From Flavobacteriales bacterium (lineage in GTDB: Bacteria > Bacteroidota > Bacteroidia > Flavobacteriales_D > Parvicellaceae): a DNA stretch of 44,349 nucleotides. Below are positions 33,998 through 41,823 of this stretch, in pieces; positions within the stretch are counted from its first letter, which is position 1, and each line of letters starts with the position of its first letter. Under the pieces are notes generated by a model. That model was not told the DNA's origin and searched no databases. It saw nothing but the letters and a program-made list of their open reading frames with translations. The position numbers were made by a program, and so were the translations under genes. Where the stretch lies: NCBI GenBank assembly GCA_025210295.1, contig JAOASC010000031.1, forward strand, positions 1 through 44,349, read 5' to 3'.

Positions 33998-34001
33998 CTT
34001 A

Positions 34002-37000
34002 TTATTTTATTACTGTTAATGCCCCTGATTGTTGTTCTTTTTCTTCTCCAAACTTAATTAGATAATAATAAGTTCCTGCCGAAACGATACTTCCATTATA
34101 GGTCGCATCCCAATTCACCACAGGTTTGTTGGTTTGATAAATTACACTTCCCCACTTGTTATAGATCAACACTTCTGGTTGAGAATATTGTGAGAGGTCT
34201 AACTGCCACAAGTCATTTACTCCATCTCCATTTGGTGTAATCGTATTAATTCCTCCTGTAATATCGTCACCAAAATGACAATTGAGGTAAACTGGAATCG
34301 TATCGTATATAGGGACATGGCAATTAACTAAACCAGGACTTTGATCATGGTAGGTATATAAAACAACATGTTCTCCTGCTCCTACATTAGCTGGCTCAAA
34401 ATAATTCCCATTCACTCCATTCCCAGAGAATACTCCTCCTTGAGGAGTTACGGCACTCGATAAATCAACTGGATCGAACACGCCACAGATCGAATCTTGC
34501 CAATCAAATGTAACTAATCCAGAGAGTACATTCAACGTAATGTCTCTACAATCTGAAGGTTCACAATTTGGTCCATCAGCTCTTAAGTAATAGGTAGTAG
34601 GGACAATTGGAGCCACATCTAATGTTGTTCCATATCCTACTAAATCCCCTCCACAGCTATCGGTGTACCAATACCAGATATCGTCTTGTGCTAAAATTGC
34701 ACCAGTAAATGAAAGTGTTGTTGTGTCTCCTCCACAAATATTATTTTGACTTGCAACTATTCCAACAGGAGGTGTCGATAACGACCCTGTTTCTACTGTA
34801 ACTGACATACATGGGTCGAATGACTCACAAGTTCCATTTTCTGGTCTTAAATAATAGGTTGTTTCAGCTTGAGGGTTCACAATAATGGTATCTCCTGTTC
34901 CTACCAATGTTCCATTGCATGAGTCTCTTCGCCAATACCAAGAATCACCAGGAGCTAATACTCCTCCATTTACATACAAAATGGTTGAATCCCCTCCACA
35001 TACTTTGGGTCTTCCAGAATGCACACTGTTAGGAAAAACAGAGACTGACCCTACAGAAACCAACACAGGCAAACAAGTTTGAGGAATTGGACAATTCCCA
35101 TTTTCTGCTGTCACATAATAAGTTACATCTGCAGTTGGTGTTATTGTTATTGATGGACCTGTAGCTTCTGGAGTTCCCCCACATGAGCCACTATACCACT
35201 GCCAATTCGCTCCTGTCCCTAACTGACCACTATTAACTGTTAAAGTTGTACTATCTCCCATACATAATACCGTATCTCCAGATACTGTTGTTGGGATAAC
35301 AGATACTGTATTATAAATTACTTCTACTGTATCAACTGTTGCTCCACAGCAAGCGCCTCCATCAATACTCCATTCTATCACGTTAAGTCCTACATTCATC
35401 GTTAACGTTCCGTTTTCAGAGTTAGGATTAGCCACTGAGCCTCCTCCTGATATTACTGTCCAAGTTCCAACGCCGTTACGAGGAGTATTCCCCCATAGGT
35501 CTATCGTATTGGTGTTACTACAAATAACTGAATCCACTCCAGCATCTGCGATATTAGGAGAAGCTGTAGAGACATAATTAAACCCTGCATAAGTACTTGT
35601 TCCATAAATCACATCGTGTCGTCCTGTATCTGGATAATTGGTTTGAACAGCAACTCCACTCCCTAATTGAGGATTAGTTCCCGTTCCAAAATCCCAAGTA
35701 TTTGCTGTTGCAGCACCATAAGAAAAATCGTCTTTTAAACAGATGATGTTTGACATTGTAATTTCTGGTTGTACTGTTAAATCAAAACTTTCTTCTTGAT
35801 TAACTAATGGCGTTCCTCCATCTAACCTTAGCTGAAAGAAGTCTCCAGAGGCACCATCACCTCCTTTACCACCGTTTCCACCTCGGCCACCATTTCCACC
35901 ATATCCACCATAAACACCTTCATTATGGGTTCCTCTAGCTCCACGGGTTCCACCGTTTCCTCCTGTTCCACCGTTTCCACCTATACCGCCAGTTCCTCCG
36001 CCTTGTGTAACAAACTCACTCTGAATAACATTTCCATTAGCTCCATTATTGAAAAGATACAAAGCAAAGGATCCTCCTCCGCCTGTTCCGCCTGTTCCAC
36101 CAGCACCTCCTTGACCGCCGCCACCGCCGCCGCCAGCACCAGAACCAGATCCATTTACACAAAAGAAACAGTCATCACCAGTTCCTCCTGAACCTCCTGA
36201 TCCACCTTTTCCTCCTGCACCATCTTGTCCGTTCGCTCCTGCTGCACCTGTTACATAAAAACCAGCTGCATAGGTTCCTGCTGCTCCATTTGCTCCTGCT
36301 ACTCCATTAGCACCCACAGTTCCAGGATTTCCATTTCTTCCCCCAGATCGATCACCACTTACAGCAGAGGCTCCTGCAATTGTTCCTGTAGAAGATAGGG
36401 TTCCTCCACCTCTTCCTCCAGCTCCTGAAGTACCATCGTTTCGGCAACCAGAGCCACCTCCTCCACCTCCGCCTCCAGCTCTATGAACTGTAGACTGTGT
36501 TCCATTAGCTCCTGGCGCATTACTATTTCCACCTGCTCCTCCAGCTCCACCGACTCCAAAACCAGCTCCGGCTCCATTTCCACCTCTTCCTCCGGCTCCA
36601 CCTCTTCCAGTGTCATCATCATCACCTCTAGCTCCTGCTCCACCATTGGCCCCATTCAATCCATTACCTCCGACAACACCATTAACACCATCACCTCCTT
36701 GGCCAGCAATAATATGAGTTCTCGTGAAATAGTAATTAGAACAGTTGGTTAAATGCACTCCATAAACTGTCGCTCCTGGGGTTGAAGTTGAAGCTGTTTC
36801 AATTGTAATATCTTGTAATCTAAAGTTTCCTATACCATTGCCATAAAAAGAAACTAACCTTTGGTTTCCATTTGGCCCCTCTAAATTCGCATCAGTTCTA
36901 AGAATTTTAGAAACGCCTCTTAAACTACTTTTCTCCCAATTGTTTGCAGGATCAAACCCTCCTTCTATTGTCACTCCTCCTGGTATATTTAGTGCATTAG

Positions 37001-37196
37001 AAATGCTATACACCCCTGCTCCAACTCTAATAACATCTCCTATTGAAGCAGAAGAAATTGCAGTTGACAAATCAGTAGGATCTGTTATTGTTCCAGCTCC
37101 TGTACCTGTTGTTGTTACATAAATAATGTTACATTGCTGAGAAAAAGAATAAAAAAATAAGAGGTTTAATATCAAAAAAATGGCATAACTCTTCAT
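34002..37196 (-). CDS. Large Gly-rich surface protein with Ig-like repeats and type B (gliding motility-associated) T9SS domain
   Basis: A 1064-residue secreted protein. The signal peptide (SYAIFLILNLLFFYSFSQ) is followed by a DUF1565/parallel beta-helix-like start (residues 22-165: GTITDPTDLSTAISSASIGD, GVTIEGGFDP, HLTNCSNYYFTRTHII). Residues 165-450 are Gly-rich triplet sequence (GGNGGTGGNGG, GGAGGRGGNG) interrupted by short hydrophobic strands. A PKD-like region follows (496-630). Three Cys-containing Ig-like repeats come next (632-715, 718-803, 806-890). The last 90 residues (ITPNGDGVNDLWQLD, VLIYNKWGSVIYQT, GTYYYLIKF) are the type B sorting domain. It is an SprB-like adhesin or surface-fibre candidate; no gliding role is proven. 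It heads the operon with porP/sprF and the OmpA-family gene, driven by the promoter at 37221-37251. Confidence 0.92.
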   Translation of the reverse strand: MKSYAIFLILNLLFFYSFSQQCNIIYVTTTGTGAGTITDPTDLSTAISSASIGDVIRVGAGVYSISNALNIPGGVTIEGGFDPANNWEKSSLRGVSKILRTDANLEGPNGNQRLVSFYGNGIGNFRLQDITIETASTSTPGATVYGVHLTNCSNYYFTRTHIIAGQGGDGVNGVVGGNGLNGANGGAGARGDDDDTGRGGAGGRGGNGAGAGFGVGGAGGAGGNSNAPGANGTQSTVHRAGGGGGGGGSGCRNDGTSGAGGRGGGTLSSTGTIAGASAVSGDRSGGRNGNPGTVGANGVAGANGAAGTYAAGFYVTGAAGANGQDGAGGKGGSGGSGGTGDDCFFCVNGSGSGAGGGGGGGQGGAGGTGGTGGGGSFALYLFNNGANGNVIQSEFVTQGGGTGGIGGNGGTGGNGGTRGARGTHNEGVYGGYGGNGGRGGNGGKGGDGASGDFFQLRLDGGTPLVNQEESFDLTVQPEITMSNIICLKDDFSYGAATANTWDFGTGTNPQLGSGVAVQTNYPDTGRHDVIYGTSTYAGFNYVSTASPNIADAGVDSVICSNTNTIDLWGNTPRNGVGTWTVISGGGSVANPNSENGTLTMNVGLNVIEWSIDGGACCGATVDTVEVIYNTVSVIPTTVSGDTVLCMGDSTTLTVNSGQLGTGANWQWYSGSCGGTPEATGPSITITPTADVTYYVTAENGNCPIPQTCLPVLVSVGSVSVFPNSVHSGRPKVCGGDSTILYVNGGVLAPGDSWYWRRDSCNGTLVGTGDTIIVNPQAETTYYLRPENGTCESFDPCMSVTVETGSLSTPPVGIVASQNNICGGDTTTLSFTGAILAQDDIWYWYTDSCGGDLVGYGTTLDVAPIVPTTYYLRADGPNCEPSDCRDITLNVLSGLVTFDWQDSICGVFDPVDLSSAVTPQGGVFSGNGVNGNYFEPANVGAGEHVVLYTYHDQSPGLVNCHVPIYDTIPVYLNCHFGDDITGGINTITPNGDGVNDLWQLDLSQYSQPEVLIYNKWGSVIYQTNKPVVNWDATYNGSIVSAGTYYYLIKFGEEKEQQSGALTVIK
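34527..35303 (-). repeat. Three tandem Cys-containing Ig-like repeats in the adhesin
   Basis: Residues 632-715, 718-803 and 806-890 share the order C-x-G-D-S/T-T-x-L, W-x-W/Y, D/G-S-C-x-G-x-L/P, then T-T-Y-Y-L/V-x-x-E/D-G-x-C and a last C. Each has four cysteines at equivalent places, probably forming two disulphides per repeat. The repeats are clearly homologous but diverged. Confidence 0.85.
35847..36704 (-). other. Gly-rich triplet block of the adhesin (residues 165-450)
   Basis: About 285 residues are dominated by Gly with Gly-Gly-X and Gly-X-Asn/Ala triplets. Breaks occur at residues 308-317 (TYAAGFYVTG), 341-347 (a CxxC in DDCFFCV) and 375-398 (SFALYLFNNGANGNVIQSEF). The breaks resemble rungs of the upstream beta-helix, so the Gly stretches look like long loops between rungs. 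The DNA here is far richer in G+C than its surroundings because Gly codons dominate. Confidence 0.85.
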
Positions 37197-37220
37197 AACT
37201 CACAAATTAGATGCAAAGAG

Positions 37221-37251
37221 CAAACATAATTTTTTTTTACTTAAATTGCAA
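37221..37251 (-). promoter_or_regulatory. Promoter of the adhesin-PorP-OmpA operon
   Basis: On the minus strand, TTG (37249-37251), a 20-base spacer and TATGTTTG (37221-37228) lie 24 bases before the ATG. It overlaps the 3' end of the preceding HTTM gene, so the surface operon can be expressed separately. The spacer contains a run of nine A. Confidence 0.65.
37230..37238 (-). repeat. A9 tract in the adhesin promoter spacer
   Basis: Nine consecutive A on the minus strand (T on the plus) lie between the -33 and -7 elements. The tract also covers the first two bases of the HTTM stop codon. A change in its length would change the promoter spacing. Confidence 0.8.
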
Positions 37252-38613
37252 ATATTCATCTTCATACAACACATCTAGTTCTTCCTTTATCTCTTTGTCT
37301 TTGAATGGGATAATATAATCTCCTCGATTCATTATCTTATATTCAATATTGGACAAATCCATGGTCGTATCTATCAGTAATGAAAATGGTCTATTATTGA
37401 TGGTTTTAAACGCATACACCTTTACTTTCACATCTCCTAAGGGTGCATTTTGCGGATGCTTTGTAATCTCATGATCTAAGAAGTGAGCAAATTTCACAAA
37501 GTGCATGGGAAGATGAATCATTCTTGCAAACTGCAACACATTCATATATTCTTCAATTTGAATGTCTCCTAATTTTTGATTATTCTCAGAAAAAAGAACC
37601 ACTTTAGCAGCCCCTTGTTTATCAGCTAGCATCATTCTCCATGCAAAATAATTACCGTATCCATGCCAACTCGTTTCTCCTTTTATTAAATGTTGCCTTA
37701 ACGGCATTAAAATTTGTATCGCAACATATAAAAGCACTGGATATTTAAACCATGAGGAATTCAACCATTTGCTCTTGTTTTCAACAAATTTCAAACGACT
37801 CATTTTAAACAAATTGGTCAACTCTTCATTGAAATAAAATACACAAATAGATATTGCCATCCAGGGGAAGGTTCCGATGGTCCAGATAAAATGGTTGGTA
37901 ATATGAAAAGGTAAAATAAATAGCAAACTGTAGAACTTTAACTTTTTATGATACAACATAAAACCGATAAAAAAATCAAACAACAGACCATACCACGCCA
38001 TAAAAACAAAACTAGTATCAGGAGACAAGATTCCTAACAAAGAAAAATCTTCCCCCAACCAATATTTTAAAGGGATACCGTTTAGCCAATCCTTATTTAG
38101 CTTCGCTATGGCTCCATAAAAATAAACGACAAACATTTGAAACTTGAAAATATCAACATTCCATTTAGGGATAAGCTTACTTGAAAAGAAGATGCTTTTA
38201 ACACTAAAAGTAGCATCAGCCTGTACAAAAATGGAGGTAAAAAGCAATAAACTATTTAAGTAATAATGGTTATTGTAGTGCCCTACATCAAGTAAAAAGA
38301 TATAAGTCCAAATAAAGAAGATAACAATAGAAGAAAACCGGTATAGAAAACCTATAGCATAGAAAAAAGAAAAAACTAATGCAACATTAAACATCACCTT
38401 TAGGTTGTTGACTGTTGTAATGTTCACCCATTCAAAGAAATCATACTTTAACAAATACTTAGACAAAGTAAGATTTTCAACAATGTAAGGTTCTATATAA
38501 TAAAACTGAAAGAACATTAAAATCCCAAAGAAAAACCTAAAGAGCGCATTAGACAAAGGGCTAACCTCTTTAAATAAATATGCATTTATTTTGTCCTTAA
38601 TCGATAATTCCAT
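37237..38613 (-). CDS. HTTM-domain, vitamin K-dependent gamma-carboxylase-like membrane protein
   Basis: A 458-residue polytopic membrane protein with about eight helices followed by a C-terminal soluble region of about 140 residues. Hallmarks of the gamma-carboxylase superfamily are present. In the membrane part these are VGHYNNHYYLNSLLLF and VYFYGAIAKLNKDWLNG. In the C-terminal part they are WHGYGNYFAWRMMLADKQG and MHFVKFAHFLDHEI, which line up with the WRVML and QFAHYL regions of animal carboxylase. The animal enzymes convert Glu to gamma-carboxy-Glu using reduced vitamin K; bacterial members have few proven substrates. It is third in the lipoprotein-GNAT-HTTM unit and directly precedes the adhesin operon. 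Catalytic activity is inferred from homology only. Confidence 0.85.
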   Translation of the reverse strand: MELSIKDKINAYLFKEVSPLSNALFRFFFGILMFFQFYYIEPYIVENLTLSKYLLKYDFFEWVNITTVNNLKVMFNVALVFSFFYAIGFLYRFSSIVIFFIWTYIFLLDVGHYNNHYYLNSLLLFTSIFVQADATFSVKSIFFSSKLIPKWNVDIFKFQMFVVYFYGAIAKLNKDWLNGIPLKYWLGEDFSLLGILSPDTSFVFMAWYGLLFDFFIGFMLYHKKLKFYSLLFILPFHITNHFIWTIGTFPWMAISICVFYFNEELTNLFKMSRLKFVENKSKWLNSSWFKYPVLLYVAIQILMPLRQHLIKGETSWHGYGNYFAWRMMLADKQGAAKVVLFSENNQKLGDIQIEEYMNVLQFARMIHLPMHFVKFAHFLDHEITKHPQNAPLGDVKVKVYAFKTINNRPFSLLIDTTMDLSNIEYKIMNRGDYIIPFKDKEIKEELDVLYEDEYLQFK

Positions 38614-38635
38614 TTTCTTCTTTTCAGATTATTTA

Positions 38636-39139
38636 TTAAAGTAGTTTTTCAAAACAAGTATAATTGGATGCTGTTTTCTTTGGGAAATTCACAACTCCCG
38701 TTTTTCTGTACCCTATTTTTTTGTAAAAAAGTAACGCCCCCTCATTCAGAGAATAAGTATCTAAACGAATCGACTTCCTACCTTTTAAATTTGCATAATC
38801 TTCAGCAAAACTCATTAATTGTTTGGCATACCCTTTTCTTAACCAACTTTCAGCAACACATAACCTATGAATAATATAATAAGGAGCACTATCAAGACTC
38901 CATTTGACCGTTTGGTATTCGATTGGTTCATCTTCTGTTATCGCAATAACAGCTACTAACTTGTTTGCAACATATCCTCCAAAAAGCCATTTATTTTTAA
39001 TATCATTCAGTACTATTGGTAAATTGGGGTAATTTTCATCCCATTGATTGAAGCCTTTTTTTTGATGTTGACAGACACAAGAGTGATAAACCTTTAACAC
39101 CTCCTCTGCTTCATTTGCTTCAATATTTTTCACCTCCAT
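38636..39139 (-). CDS. GNAT-family N-acetyltransferase
   Basis: A 167-residue cytoplasmic acyltransferase. The acetyl-CoA-binding motif A is HRLCVAESWLRKGYAKQLMSFAEDYA, with the R-x-x-G-x-A loop (RKGYAK) after the beta4 strand. Motif B is IRLDTYSLNEGALLFYKKIGYRKTG, containing the family's N-x-x-A-x-x-F/L-Y-x-x-x-G-F/Y. The N-terminal VKNIEANEAEEVLKVYHSC fits alpha1. The substrate is unknown. The gene starts 3 bases after the lipoprotein stop and is followed 22 bases later by the HTTM gene, so the three are co-transcribed. Confidence 0.92.
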   Translation of the reverse strand: MEVKNIEANEAEEVLKVYHSCVCQHQKKGFNQWDENYPNLPIVLNDIKNKWLFGGYVANKLVAVIAITEDEPIEYQTVKWSLDSAPYYIIHRLCVAESWLRKGYAKQLMSFAEDYANLKGRKSIRLDTYSLNEGALLFYKKIGYRKTGVVNFPKKTASNYTCFEKLL

Positions 39140-39142
39140 CTT

Positions 39143-40186
39143 TTATGGCTGGAATTTCAAATGGCCAGTATATTGTCCATTCATCAACTCTTGACGTGAG
39201 CTATAACTTAACTGAAAAGGTGAGCCTATTTGATATTCTTTCATCACAATATTCACCCTACTTGAAAAAACACCTAACCCTCCATCAATATTTGAAAAAG
39301 TTGGACGTTCAGAAACAATACTATTGCTTGGCTCATTTACCCCAATGTAGGTACTTAAATCTTCTCCCGCCGCTGCTAAGGAAAACTCTATTCTTTTAAA
39401 CACTCTCTTCGTTACATTATCCTCATTTTCATAACCATCCAACTTTCCTGCTATAATTTTATAAAATGCGTCTCCTCTAATTTCTTTAGTCATATCTTCT
39501 CCACCATCTGTTGTTTTTGAATTAGACGCTCCTAAAAACCACTCTATGCTTTTTTCTTCGATACCATTTTGGTTGTGCTCATCATAATAAAACACCATAC
39601 TTGTTTCATATCTACTTGCTCCTTCTACAGACAACCAACGAACAGGAACATCGCTATAACTATTATTAGGACTTGCAAAACTCAATCCTGAATGGGCTTG
39701 CTGCTTAAAAAGCTGTCCAAAATCTAAATTCCCAACTAGCTTTGTTTCTGCTTTTGCCGTTTTTCTTCCCTCATCAATATTAACCGTTAATTTATAGGTA
39801 GCGTCTGTATTTAACCCTCCATTTGGAACAAAAAAGTATACCTTTTGTGAATCTGTATTAAAAATCCCATCTTCAATATTCTTTACCCATTTTTCTTCAA
39901 GGCTATATGAATTCAATACATCTCCATTTAATTCTTCATCTATTGTTGCGGATAAATTAGGGAATAAAATACTGTCATTAATTGCAGCATAGGTTGTATT
40001 ATCTCCTGTTCCTAAATAAGTCTTATTTATCTTGACATACTGAGTGTCAACCGTTTGATCTAGCGCACCAAAGATAACAGGGATATCATCATAAGGAGCA
40101 TTGATTTCAAAATCTGTTTTACAAGCTTGTAAAGCAACCAATGCACTCATAGACAACACTAAAAATATACTCTTTCTAAAACTCAT
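39143..40186 (-). CDS. Uncharacterised outer-membrane-type lipoprotein
   Basis: A 347-residue lipoprotein. Signal peptide MSFRKSIFLVLSMSALVALQAC carries a lipobox (LQAC) with Cys22 as the lipidation site. The mature start, KTDFEINAPYDDIPVIFGALDQTVDTQYVKINKTYLG, is a pattern common in uncharacterised Bacteroidota lipoproteins, perhaps a beta-sandwich (DUF4249-like). The rest is mixed beta with no motif I recognise. I chose ATG 40186; the frame is open to a TTG at 40216. The -7 element TACATTTG lies 27 bases upstream. It heads a unit with the GNAT and HTTM genes; no functional link is proven. Confidence 0.78.
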   Translation of the reverse strand: MSFRKSIFLVLSMSALVALQACKTDFEINAPYDDIPVIFGALDQTVDTQYVKINKTYLGTGDNTTYAAINDSILFPNLSATIDEELNGDVLNSYSLEEKWVKNIEDGIFNTDSQKVYFFVPNGGLNTDATYKLTVNIDEGRKTAKAETKLVGNLDFGQLFKQQAHSGLSFASPNNSYSDVPVRWLSVEGASRYETSMVFYYDEHNQNGIEEKSIEWFLGASNSKTTDGGEDMTKEIRGDAFYKIIAGKLDGYENEDNVTKRVFKRIEFSLAAAGEDLSTYIGVNEPSNSIVSERPTFSNIDGGLGVFSSRVNIVMKEYQIGSPFQLSYSSRQELMNGQYTGHLKFQP

Positions 40187-40213
40187 ATTAATCTTTCTTA
40201 TAGGAACAACTAA

Positions 40214-40221
40214 CAAATGTA
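40214..40221 (-). promoter_or_regulatory. -7 element of the lipoprotein-GNAT-HTTM unit
   Basis: TACATTTG on the minus strand matches TAnnTTTG, 27 bases before the ATG at 40186. The -33 position reads TTT rather than TTG. Confidence 0.5.
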
Positions 40222-40300
40222 ATATTTTATTTCATTTAATTAAAACAGAGTTATTTAAAGGTTTGTTATTTAAATAAATGGTTGCGATATAAATATTTAG

Positions 40301-40308
40301 TAGTTTTG
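40301..40308 (+). promoter_or_regulatory. -7 element of the flippase gene
   Basis: TAGTTTTG matches TAnnTTTG, 17 bases before the ATG at 40326. A TTG at 40282-40284 is 16 bases upstream, a slightly short spacer. Confidence 0.45.
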
Positions 40309-40325
40309 GCTTCAAATCATGAATA

Positions 40326-41780
40326 ATGTCTACGGTTAAAAATGTTACCACTTTAGTTTTTGGCAAAGGGATTAATATTATTATCAATATATTATTCCTT
40401 CCGTTCTTAGCTAGAACTCTTAGTATTGCTGAATACGGAGATTATGGGCAAACTATTCTTGTTGTAGACGTTATTAAGATGTTATTTTCTGGTGGACTTG
40501 CCTCCATTGTTTTTGTTTATTTGAGCAATAACAGAAACAATAAACAAGTCATCAGTAGTAACTATTACTTAGGTATAACACTAGGGGTTATTGCATGTGT
40601 TTTGTTAATTGGTTTTAGCGAATTAATTGGTTTATCTTTTAACAACGAAAACATCCCTTTTTACATTACTTTATATAGTTTTAGTGTTATTTTTTCTATC
40701 CCAGCTACGACCTTATCTTCTGTTTTAATTTTTTACAAAAAAGTTCCGTTATACACGAAAACACTTGTATTAATTAACACCCTTCGTTTAATTCTTTTGT
40801 TTATTGCAATCCAGTTTTTTTCGTCTTTAAAACTTGTGTTCATTTTTCTTTCTTTGCTCGAACTAATAAAGTTCATTCTTCTCACTGCTATTTTAAAAAG
40901 TAGGCTAAGCAAAGATTACTTAACAAAAGTTAAAGCCGGGGTTGAACAACTCAAAACAGGTGTGTATTTAAACTTTGCAAACATCCTTGGTTTTTTAACC
41001 TTAGCAACGGATAGTATTATGATTAGTTTATTTAAGAACGAGGAAAGTTTTGCTATTTATAAAAACGGAGCTTTTGAGGTTCCATTAATTTCTGTTTTAT
41101 ACTTATCGATCTCACAGTTATTTCTCCCTAAAATAACGCAGCACTTTTCTAACGATAAGCTAGACACTATTGCTAACATCAAAAAGAAACTTTCGTTAAA
41201 CATTGCTGCTATTGTTTATCCATTCTGTATTTTCTTCATTACTTTTAGTTCTGATTTCATCACCCTTTACCTATCAGAAAAGTACATTGACAGCGCATTA
41301 ATTTTCACCATATTCAACCTCTCTTTATTGATGAGAATTTATGATTATCTGGATGTATTAATCGCTTCTAAAAACACTAAAAAGATTCTATACCTTCAAA
41401 TTTTCGCAATACTTTTCAATCTGGTTTTAAATGCGTTCTTTATCTATTATTTTGACATTAAAGGGGCAGCTATAGCAACAATAATCACATTATTTATCTA
41501 TGCATTTATTGCCCTTAAAATGAACGCCAACATACTGAAAACAAAACTTACAGCGATTATAGACCTCCCTAAAATTTTATTTACATTATTAATCGCCTCC
41601 TTGTGTATTCTTCCTTTCTTATGGATAACGATTTCCGATAACATTTTTATTGATTTTTCTTTTAAATTCTTGTACTTCCCGCTCACCTACTTCCTCTTGT
41701 ATCAACGGAATTTCATTGATGAAAAAATTGTTACATTTTTCAAACAAAAGCTAAATGCTTTTCTTCCTTCTAAAACTTAA
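40326..41780 (+). CDS. Oligosaccharide flippase (Wzx-like, MOP superfamily)
   Basis: A 484-residue inner-membrane protein with 12-14 predicted helices. The start, VKNVTTLVFGKGINIIINILFLPFLARTLSIAEYGDYGQ, is the standard beginning of Wzx/RfbX-type flippases, with the ...L-A-R-x-L-x-x-x-E-Y-G motif. It would flip lipid-linked sugar units to the periplasmic face for polymer assembly. The ATG at 40326 is preferred; an out-of-frame ATG sits at 40319. It begins the polysaccharide run that continues with AsnB and a glycosyltransferase. A -7 element lies 17 bases upstream. Confidence 0.9.
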   Translation: MSTVKNVTTLVFGKGINIIINILFLPFLARTLSIAEYGDYGQTILVVDVIKMLFSGGLASIVFVYLSNNRNNKQVISSNYYLGITLGVIACVLLIGFSELIGLSFNNENIPFYITLYSFSVIFSIPATTLSSVLIFYKKVPLYTKTLVLINTLRLILLFIAIQFFSSLKLVFIFLSLLELIKFILLTAILKSRLSKDYLTKVKAGVEQLKTGVYLNFANILGFLTLATDSIMISLFKNEESFAIYKNGAFEVPLISVLYLSISQLFLPKITQHFSNDKLDTIANIKKKLSLNIAAIVYPFCIFFITFSSDFITLYLSEKYIDSALIFTIFNLSLLMRIYDYLDVLIASKNTKKILYLQIFAILFNLVLNAFFIYYFDIKGAAIATIITLFIYAFIALKMNANILKTKLTAIIDLPKILFTLLIASLCILPFLWITISDNIFIDFSFKFLYFPLTYFLLYQRNFIDEKIVTFFKQKLNAFLPSKT

Positions 41781-41793
41781 AGTCTATTTTTTT

Positions 41794-41801
41794 TAGATTT
41801 G
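41794..41801 (+). promoter_or_regulatory. -7 element of the AsnB-type gene
   Basis: TAGATTTG matches TAnnTTTG and lies 22 bases before the ATG at 41824, directly after a T8 run. It would let the amidotransferase gene be transcribed apart from the flippase gene. Confidence 0.45.
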
Positions 41802-41823
41802 CAAAAAATAAAACTACTATTTA

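Noticed and set aside
35847..36704. CRISPR-like or satellite repeats in the Gly-rich DNA
   Set aside because: The similarity follows the Gly-codon pattern in frame; there are no constant repeats with unique spacers of fixed length.
35925..36752. Ser/Thr/Cys-rich and Glu-rich open frames overlapping the Gly-rich block
   Set aside because: These are composition artefacts of the Gly codons read in other frames; they have no promoters or family resemblance.
39143..40186. Firm assignment of the lipoprotein to DUF4249
   Set aside because: The lipobox and early mature pattern are suggestive, but I could not match the rest of the family consensus by eye.
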